From positions 1 to 7,519 of the forward strand of contig JACDAP010000238.1 in NCBI GenBank assembly GCA_013695395.1: a stretch of 7,519 nt of DNA, written 5' to 3'. Source of the DNA: Solirubrobacterales bacterium (GTDB taxonomy: Bacteria; Actinomycetota; Thermoleophilia; Solirubrobacterales; Solirubrobacteraceae). The notes under the pieces were generated by a model. It was not told the origin of the DNA, ran no database searches, and worked only from the letters and a program-made list of their open reading frames with translations. This document shows, in pieces, positions 1 through 5,139 of the stretch. Every line of letters begins with the position of its first letter. Positions within the stretch are counted from its first letter, which is position 1. The position numbers were made by a program, and so were the translations under genes.

Positions 1-712
1 TCGCCAGTTGCGAGCTCAGTGCGGCGTATTCGGCCAGGTTCTGCACGAGCGTGTCCAGGTGCCCATGCCCGCTGGCGGTCTCGCCGACGATCTGCGCAAG
101 CTCCTGGCGGGCCCCCGGCGGAGTCTCGACCAGGCGCACATGCGCCGGGGTGCCCAGGATGGCGTCGCGCGCGGTGACCTCGGCCGGGAGGGCGGCGTGC
201 ATGAAGGCGTCATAGTCGGCGAAGCCCGCCGCACGCAGCAGCTCGAGGAGGCGCCCGCTGCCGGCCTGGATCGCCGCTTTGCGGCGTTTCGGGTCGCCTC
301 CCTCGACGCGCCGCTCGACGGCCCGGACGTCGGCGTACATCTCCCGCGCCTGGTCGAAGAACCGGCTCGTCGGCTTGACGCGGATCGAGACGTAGCCGTC
401 CCCGACGGAGACGGCGCTGGCCATCACCCAGTAGTAGGTGCCGTCGGAGGCGATGTTCTTGACGTACGAGGCGATCGGCTTGTCGGCCTTCAGGTAGTCC
501 CAGAACAGCTGAAAGACCGCGCGCGGCATGTCCGGATGGCGCACGACGTTGTGGGCGTGGCCGACGAGCTCGGAGCGCTCGAGTCCGCTGACGCGCAGGA
601 AGACGTCGTTGCCGGAGCGGATCACGCCCTTCTTGTTCGTGGCGCTGAAGAACAGCTCCTGGATGTCGAATGCCCGTTGGCGGTCGACGGGCTCGGTCTT
701 GATCGGCGGCAC
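1..712 (-). CDS. PAS-domain sensor, Aer-like (partial, C-terminus beyond left edge)
   Basis: Probable redox or energy sensor with an aerotaxis-receptor (Aer)-type PAS domain. About 237 residues are visible from the GTG at 712. The PAS domain spans about 17-116. It includes the block VVRHPDMPRAVF (RHPD at 58-61), whose Arg, His and Asp correspond to residues needed for FAD binding in E. coli Aer, then VKNIASDGTYYWVMASAV (84-101) and YVSIRVKPTS (107-116). Residues 117-237 are charged and look helical, with no transmembrane stretch, unlike E. coli Aer, which has a membrane anchor after its PAS domain. Whether a chemotaxis signalling domain follows is not visible. The frame contains no ATG before the PAS core, so a GTG start is required. 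Candidates are 712, 739, 793 and 817; 712 best fits the family N-terminus, but none has a well-spaced Shine-Dalgarno. Plus-strand reading frames over this region are low-complexity shadows. Confidence 0.85.
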   Translation of the reverse strand, partial: MPPIKTEPVDRQRAFDIQELFFSATNKKGVIRSGNDVFLRVSGLERSELVGHAHNVVRHPDMPRAVFQLFWDYLKADKPIASYVKNIASDGTYYWVMASAVSVGDGYVSIRVKPTSRFFDQAREMYADVRAVERRVEGGDPKRRKAAIQAGSGRLLELLRAAGFADYDAFMHAALPAEVTARDAILGTPAHVRLVETPPGARQELAQIVGETASGHGHLDTLVQNLAEYAALSSQLA

Positions 713-816
713 GCCCCTGTCGTCGGATGCTCGGCGCACGGCTTGACGCCGGATCCACGCTGAGCCTCTGTTGCCCGCAGGCAGCAGGATCACGAGGCGC
801 CGGTTGCACCGCGCCA

Positions 817-856
817 CCCACGGCTGTCGCGTGGGCCCGGCCGAGACCGCTGTCTC
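817..856 (-). terminator. Two small hairpins after the nar operon, possible weak terminator
   Basis: Two inverted repeats follow the TAG of the small ORF. GAGAC-AGCG-GTCTC (843-856) has a 5-bp stem and 4-nt loop and begins on the base after the stop. CCCACG-CGACAGC-CGTGGG (817-835) has a 6-bp stem and 7-nt loop. Neither is followed by a T-run on the minus strand, so classic Rho-independent termination is not supported. They may instead be a 3'-end stabiliser, a leader of the PAS gene, or chance in GC-rich DNA. The rest of the 713-856 gap shows no promoter I can support. Confidence 0.3.
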
Positions 857-979
857 CTATGACGTTGGGCTGAGGCCTGCCGCAATGCTGCGGACCATGC
901 CGACAAAGGTCAGCAGCCAGGCCACCAGCGCCGTCCAGAGGAACACATGGGGGATGGTGTCCAGGAAGCCGAGCGACAT
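857..979 (-). CDS. Small single-helix membrane peptide, unrecognised
   Basis: A 40-residue ORF beginning MSLGFLDTIPHVFLW, with one hydrophobic helix at about residues 10-29, followed by MVRSI and a short polar end. The ATG at 979 is preferred because GGAG lies 6 nt upstream. A longer form starting at 1018 (53 residues, MMYAVAIFRMEHA...) overlaps the narK stop as ATGATGA, echoing the other junctions, but has no Shine-Dalgarno. Either way it follows narK directly, so it is probably the last cistron of the nar transcript. I do not recognise a family. It could be an accessory peptide of NarK or of the NarGHI membrane complex, or a relic of the last helix of a larger transporter. Its coding status rests on spacing, the RBS and a plausible transmembrane pattern only. 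Confidence 0.6.
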   Translation of the reverse strand: MSLGFLDTIPHVFLWTALVAWLLTFVGMVRSIAAGLSPTS

Positions 980-985
980 CGCGTG

Positions 986-989
986 CTCC
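986..989 (-). promoter_or_regulatory. Possible Shine-Dalgarno of the small membrane ORF
   Basis: GGAG on the minus strand (within GGATGGAG), 6 nt before the ATG at 979. It favours the 40-residue form over the 53-residue form that starts at 1018, before which no purine-rich motif is seen. Confidence 0.5.
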
Positions 990-1014
990 ATCCTGAAGAT
1001 CGCCACGGCGTACA

Positions 1015-2241
1015 TCATGCGGTGGCTGCGGGGTCGGTGACGCGGGTGGCGACGATCAGGGCGGCGACGGCGACGAGCGCCATGAGCAGGAAGCCGAGCG
1101 TGTAGCTGCCGGTGGCGGACTTCACGATCCCCATGATGAGCGGGGGGAAGAAGCCGCCGAGGCCGCCGGCGGCTCCCACGACGCCGGTGACGGCACCGAC
1201 TTCTCCTGGGAACCAGTGCGCCACGAGCTTGAAGACGGCACCGGTGCCCAGACCGAGAAAGATCGCGAGCAAGAGGCACTCGATGGTCAGCGGGACCATC
1301 TGCTCGTAGCTGAAGGCCAGCAGGACGGCAAGCACCGCGGTTGCGCTGAAGGAGACGCGCAGCACACGTTGGGGAGGGATGCGGTCGGCGAGCCACCCGC
1401 CGACGGGGCGAGCGATGACGGCGAGCAGGGCGAAGCCGGCCGCGCGCCCTCCGGCGTCGGTCTTGCTCAGGTCGTGGACGCCCGTGAGCAGCTTGGGCAG
1501 GTAGAGGAACATCGCCACGAAGCCGCCGAAGGCGACGAAGTAGAAGAGCGTCAGCGCCCACGCGCGCGCAGAACTGCGGAAGACGGTGAGCGGTGCGAGC
1601 ATCCGCACCGGGCCCGTTCGCGGAGCGGGTGGTGCCGCGTCACGGGCCAGCGCCGCGAACACGACCGTCGCCAGGACCAGCAGGCCGGTGGCCAGCCAGA
1701 ACGGCGCGGCCAGGCCGCGAGCGTCGGAGATCCGCGGCGCGGAGACCGCCGCGATGACGGTGCCGCCCATGCCCATGCCGTAGACGCCGAGGGCGAACCC
1801 GCGCCGCCGGGGCCCGTACCACCCGTTGACGTGGACCACGCCGACCGCGAAGGACGCGCCCGCGACGCCGAGCAGAAGCCCGAGCGCCACGATGCTCGTC
1901 AGCGAGTCGTGCCAGATCGCGAGGGCGGCGGTGGGCAGGATGCTGAAGGCCATCAGCGCGGTGAAGACGCGCCGGGCGCCGAACAGGTCGGCGAACAGCC
2001 CGAGCGGCACCCGCATGATCGAGCCGAGCAGGACCGGGACGGCGACCATCGCAGAGGTCTCCACGTCGGAGAGCGCGAGCTGCTTCTGCAGCTCCGGGGA
2101 GAGCGGCCCGATCAGGCTCCAGGCGAAGAAGCAGACCGTGAAGGCGAACGTGGCGAGCGCCAGGTTGCGCCCCGCTCCTTCCTGTTCGGCGACGGCGGCG
2201 TCCGGCCGGACGGTCGCGGCGGCGACCGTCGAGGAGGCCAT
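1015..2241 (-). CDS. narK: NarK-family nitrate/nitrite MFS transporter
   Basis: Polytopic inner-membrane carrier of the nitrate/nitrite porter branch of the major facilitator superfamily. It has 408 residues, consistent with 12 helices after an N-terminal tail of about 25 residues. The frame is open farther upstream inside narI, but the ATG at 2241 is chosen because it overlaps the narI stop (TGATG), has AGGGGG at 5-nt spacing, and gives a normal NarK N-terminus. Two arginines fit the substrate-binding pair known from E. coli NarK (R89, R305): R77 in SIMRVPLG and R278 in VIARPVGGW. The second nitrate-signature region is well preserved (GVVGAAGGLGGFFPPL, about 353-368). The first, at about 148-166, reads GVYGMGMGGT, with Met where family members usually have Asn. 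The direction (nitrate/proton symport or nitrate/nitrite exchange) cannot be read from sequence. Its position as a fifth cistron right after narI suggests it supplies this reductase. Confidence 0.95.
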   Translation of the reverse strand: MASSTVAAATVRPDAAVAEQEGAGRNLALATFAFTVCFFAWSLIGPLSPELQKQLALSDVETSAMVAVPVLLGSIMRVPLGLFADLFGARRVFTALMAFSILPTAALAIWHDSLTSIVALGLLLGVAGASFAVGVVHVNGWYGPRRRGFALGVYGMGMGGTVIAAVSAPRISDARGLAAPFWLATGLLVLATVVFAALARDAAPPAPRTGPVRMLAPLTVFRSSARAWALTLFYFVAFGGFVAMFLYLPKLLTGVHDLSKTDAGGRAAGFALLAVIARPVGGWLADRIPPQRVLRVSFSATAVLAVLLAFSYEQMVPLTIECLLLAIFLGLGTGAVFKLVAHWFPGEVGAVTGVVGAAGGLGGFFPPLIMGIVKSATGSYTLGFLLMALVAVAALIVATRVTDPAATA

Positions 2242-2945
2242 CAGCGCCCCCTGCCCGCCTGCGCGTACCGGCTGCGGTAGAGGATCCACGGGCGGCCGAT
2301 GTACTGGAGCGGCATCGACCAGGCGTGCACCAGGCGGCTGAACGGGAACAGCGCCCAGAAGCCCCAGGCCAGGATCGCGTGTACCTGGTAGACGGTGTTC
2401 GCTCCGGTCGCCGCCGAGATGTTCGGGCGCAGCGTGAAGAGCGAGCGCCACCACAGCGACATCGACGAGCGGTAGTCGTACGGCGAGCTCGTCAGCAGGT
2501 TGATCGCGAAGGTCATCCAGACCCCGAGGCCGATGAGGGCGGCGATGAGGGCGTAGACGACCAGATCGGTGCGGGAGGTGGTGCGGCGCACCCGCGCGTT
2601 GGTCGCGCGCCGGTAGATCAGGCCGCACAGGCCGATCACGCAGACCGCGCCCGCGACCGCCCCCGCGATCGCCGCGAACCAGCGGTAGGTGTTCTCCTTC
2701 ATCCCGACCGCATCGGTGAAGGCCACGGGCACCATCAGGCCGATCACGTGGCCGCCGACCGCGGCGAGCGCTCCGTAATGGAACATCGGGCTCGCCCAGC
2801 CGAGGATCTTGCGTTCCATCAGCTGCGTCGAGCCGCTCGTCCAGCCGAACTGCCCGGTGCGGTAGCGCCACCAGTGCCCGACCAGGAAGGTCGCTATCGC
2901 GACGTACGGCAGAATGACCCAGAGGAAGACCGCGCCCGCGCTCAT
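2241..2945 (-). CDS. narI: Respiratory nitrate reductase gamma subunit NarI (cytochrome b)
   Basis: Integral membrane di-heme cytochrome b that anchors NarGH and oxidises quinol on the outer face, passing electrons inward to NarH. It has 234 residues (E. coli 225), with five predicted helices at about 5-25, 52-73, 89-111, 128-150 and 186-205. The four expected axial heme ligands are visible: H56 (MFHYG), H66 (GGHVIG), H189 (YQVHAILAW) and H207 (SRLVHAWS). They match E. coli H56, H66, H187 and H205, which are known to ligate the distal and proximal b hemes. The FPFSRLVHAWSMPLQYI segment and the following Arg-rich tail (RSRYAQAGRGR) are typical and face NarH. The start overlaps the narJ stop (ATGA), with a GGGGG about 7 nt upstream. 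The stop overlaps the narK start by one base (TGATG). Confidence 0.97.
   Translation of the reverse strand: MSAGAVFLWVILPYVAIATFLVGHWWRYRTGQFGWTSGSTQLMERKILGWASPMFHYGALAAVGGHVIGLMVPVAFTDAVGMKENTYRWFAAIAGAVAGAVCVIGLCGLIYRRATNARVRRTTSRTDLVVYALIAALIGLGVWMTFAINLLTSSPYDYRSSMSLWWRSLFTLRPNISAATGANTVYQVHAILAWGFWALFPFSRLVHAWSMPLQYIGRPWILYRSRYAQAGRGR
2247..2252 (-). promoter_or_regulatory. Shine-Dalgarno of narK
   Basis: AGGGGG on the minus strand, 5 nt before the narK ATG at 2241, inside the narI 3' end. It decides the start against the longer open frame that runs upstream through narI. Confidence 0.65.
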
Positions 2946-3580
2946 CGCCGTGCCCCCGTCGGCATCGCCTCGGGCGGGCCGAAGGGCTCGAGGCCGACGT
3001 CCTCGTCGGGCGGGCCGTCCGCGGCCATCTTCACGAGCTCCTCGTGCTCCTCGCTCTTGAGTGCCGGCAGGCCGGCCACGAGCGCATCGAGCACGTGCGC
3101 GTACGGGCTCTCGGAACGGTGCAGCGCGCCGCGCAGCAGCTCGAGCGCCGGCCGGTGCTCGGCCAGGACCGCCTCGCCGTACCCGTCGGGCGCGAGCGCG
3201 GCGAAGGCGAGGATCACCGCGAGGTGATCGGGCAGCTCGCCGTCGGCGACCGGCAGCCCGGCTTCGCGGAACAGGCGCTTGAGCCGCAGCAGGGCGACGC
3301 CCCGGCGGCGCGTGTCGCCGTGCTCGTAGTAGGTCAGGTGCGGCGTGACCGAGCGCTTCATGTCGAAGGTCGCCACGTAGCGCACCTGCGAATCGACGTC
3401 CTCGCCGCTCGCCGCGAGGAAGCGCTCGAGCGCCTCGCGCGGCTCCCCGTCCGGCAGCGCGGCGACCTCGGCGGCCGCGAGCTCGAGCCCGTCCTCGGGG
3501 TAGCGCATCAGGTAGGAGAGCAGCGCGTAGGGCGGGGCGGCGGCCGGGGCGCGGCGGGCGCTCTTCCAGACGCGGATCAT
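2942..3580 (-). CDS. narJ: Nitrate reductase molybdenum cofactor assembly chaperone NarJ
   Basis: Cytoplasmic, system-specific chaperone of the TorD/NarJ fold. In the known family it binds the NarG N-terminus, permits Mo-bisMGD insertion and holds NarGH until it docks on NarI; it is not part of the mature enzyme. It has 212 residues, which is normal for the family. Visible hallmarks are LLSYLMRYPEDG (about 21-32), the YVATFDMKRSVTPHLTYYEHGDTRRRG core (about 68-94), GELPDHLAVILAFAAL (about 118-133), and the C-terminal GPPDEDVGLEPFGPPE, of a kind often seen in actinobacterial NarJ. The start ATG overlaps the narH stop (ATGA) and has a strong GGGAGGG at 5-nt spacing. The stop overlaps the narI start in the same way. 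The protein is rich in Ala, Glu and Leu and has no membrane segment. Gene order H-J-I is the canonical one. Confidence 0.96.
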   Translation of the reverse strand: MIRVWKSARRAPAAAPPYALLSYLMRYPEDGLELAAAEVAALPDGEPREALERFLAASGEDVDSQVRYVATFDMKRSVTPHLTYYEHGDTRRRGVALLRLKRLFREAGLPVADGELPDHLAVILAFAALAPDGYGEAVLAEHRPALELLRGALHRSESPYAHVLDALVAGLPALKSEEHEELVKMAADGPPDEDVGLEPFGPPEAMPTGARR

Positions 3581-5139
3581 CGCTTCCCTCCCTGGAGGAT
3601 CTTGATCAGGTCGAACCCGTCGTCGTCGGCGGAGGGCACGATCGGCGAGGAGCTCGCCGGCTTCGCCTCGACCGCCCCGCAGTTGCCGGGGCCACCGTCG
3701 AAGTCGAGGCCGCAGGAGCCCTGCTCCTTCATCATCTCGGCGCCCTGCTCGGTGTGCGCCTGGGGGATCACGTAGCGATCCTCGTAGTTCGCGATCGCGA
3801 GCAGCTTGTACATCCGCTCGAGCTCGGCGCTCGTCATCCCGACCTGCGGCGCGATCTCCTCGTCGTGCTCACCCAGGACCTCTTTCTTGCGCATGTATGC
3901 GCGCATCGCGCCCAGCTTGTGAAGCACCTCGCGGATGACCCCGACGTCGCCCGCGCTCAGCAGGTTGGCCAGGTACTGCTGCGGGATCCGCATGCTGTCG
4001 ATCGCCCCGAAGATGTCGTCCGGATCGGCCTCGTAGCCGTCCAGCTCGAGCGTGGAGACCACGGGCGAGAGCGGCGGCACGTACCAGACCATCGGCATCG
4101 TGCGGAACTCCGGGTGCAGCGGGAGGGCGACGCGCCAGCGGACCGCCAGGTCGTAGACGGGTGAGCGCCGGGCGTGCTCCATCCAGTCGTCGGGGATGCC
4201 CTCTTCCCGGGCCGCCGCGATGACCTCGGGGTCGTCCGGGTCGAGGAAGACGGAGATCTGGCTGTCGAGCAGGTCCTTCTCGTCGGGCACCGAGGCGGCC
4301 TCCTCGATCCGGTCGGCGTCGTAGAGCACGAGGCCGAGGTAGCGGATGCGCCCGACGCAGGTCTCCGAGCAGATCGTCGGCTGGCCCTGCTCGATACGCG
4401 GGAAGCACATCGTGCACTTCTCCGCCTTGCCGGTCGAGTGGTTGAAGTAGACCTTCTTGTACGGACAGCCCGAGACGCAGAAGCGCCAGCCGCGGCACTT
4501 GTCCTGATCGACCAGCACGATCCCGTCCTCCTCGCGCTTGTACATCGCGCCCGAGGGGCAGGAGGCCACGCACGACGGGTTCAGGCAGTGCTCGCAGATC
4601 CGCGGCAGGAAGAACATGAACGCCTGCTCGTAGGCCATGCGCACCTGCTCCTGCATATCGGCCAGGAGCGGATCGTCCATCGCCGTCTCCTGGCTCCCGG
4701 CGAGGCCCTCGTCCCAGTTCGGCCCCCACGTGATCTCGGTCGGCTTGCCGGTGAGCTGGGAGTGCGGCCGGGCGACCGGATCGATGTCCGAGAGCGGCGC
4801 GTTGACGACGGTCTCGAAGTCGTAGGTCCACGGCTCGTAGTAGTCGTCGATCAGCGGCAGGTCGGGGTTGGCGAAGATCGAGGTGAGCTTCTTGATCTTG
4901 CCGCCGCCCTTGAGCTTCAGCTTGCCCTTGCGGTCGAGCGTCCAGCCGCCGCGGTACTGCTCCTGGTCCTCCCACCGCTTCGGGTAGCCGAGGCCCGGCT
5001 TGGTCTCGACGTTGTTGAACCAGACGTACTCGGTGCCGGGCCGGTTGGTCCAGACCTGCTTGCAGGTGACCGAACAGGTGTGGCAGCCGATGCACTTGTC
5101 GAGGTTCATCACCATCGACATCTGCGCGCGAACCTTCAT
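3577..5139 (-). CDS. narH: Respiratory nitrate reductase beta subunit NarH (iron-sulfur)
   Basis: Electron-transfer subunit carrying three [4Fe-4S] clusters and one [3Fe-4S] cluster between NarI hemes and NarG; cytoplasmic, membrane-associated. It has 520 residues, against about 512 in E. coli. The start MKVRAQMSMVMNLDKC aligns with the usual family start. All four cysteine groups are present: C16/C19/C22/C26; C182/C185/C190/C194; C215-x-x-W218 with C221 and C225; and C242/C245/C257/C261. The Trp at 218 replaces a cysteine, as is typical for the [3Fe-4S] site of this family. Other conserved blocks are WFNNVETKPG (about 40-49), LPLHPEFRTMPMVWYVPPLSP in the C-terminal half, and LLAIANYEDR near the end. 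The C-terminal tail (Gly/Ser-rich, ending DLIKILQGGKR) diverges from E. coli, which is common. The start overlaps the narG stop (TGATG), with a GGAGG about 10 nt upstream. The stop overlaps the narJ start (ATGA). The upstream frame is also open through narG, but that is only a GC-bias artefact. Confidence 0.98.
   Translation of the reverse strand: MKVRAQMSMVMNLDKCIGCHTCSVTCKQVWTNRPGTEYVWFNNVETKPGLGYPKRWEDQEQYRGGWTLDRKGKLKLKGGGKIKKLTSIFANPDLPLIDDYYEPWTYDFETVVNAPLSDIDPVARPHSQLTGKPTEITWGPNWDEGLAGSQETAMDDPLLADMQEQVRMAYEQAFMFFLPRICEHCLNPSCVASCPSGAMYKREEDGIVLVDQDKCRGWRFCVSGCPYKKVYFNHSTGKAEKCTMCFPRIEQGQPTICSETCVGRIRYLGLVLYDADRIEEAASVPDEKDLLDSQISVFLDPDDPEVIAAAREEGIPDDWMEHARRSPVYDLAVRWRVALPLHPEFRTMPMVWYVPPLSPVVSTLELDGYEADPDDIFGAIDSMRIPQQYLANLLSAGDVGVIREVLHKLGAMRAYMRKKEVLGEHDEEIAPQVGMTSAELERMYKLLAIANYEDRYVIPQAHTEQGAEMMKEQGSCGLDFDGGPGNCGAVEAKPASSSPIVPSADDDGFDLIKILQGGKR
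3586..3592 (-). promoter_or_regulatory. Shine-Dalgarno of narJ
   Basis: GGGAGGG on the minus strand, 5 nt before the narJ ATG and lying inside the last codons of narH. It is the strongest ribosome-binding site in the operon and fixes the narJ start at the ATGA overlap. Confidence 0.75.

Noticed and set aside
8..763. A 251-codon plus-strand open frame opposite the PAS gene.
   Set aside because: Low-complexity Val/Gly/Asp/Arg composition with no motif, while the minus strand encodes a clear PAS domain over the same bases.
210..821. A 203-codon minus-strand open frame beginning with ATG, upstream of and across the PAS region.
   Set aside because: It is in a different frame from the PAS domain and is Arg/Pro/Ala-rich without motifs, so its ATG is not the PAS gene start.
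1216..2280. A 354-codon plus-strand open frame opposite narK.
   Set aside because: Composition is Glu/Arg/Gly/Asp-rich filler typical of the antisense of a GC-rich membrane protein gene, and narK is unambiguous.
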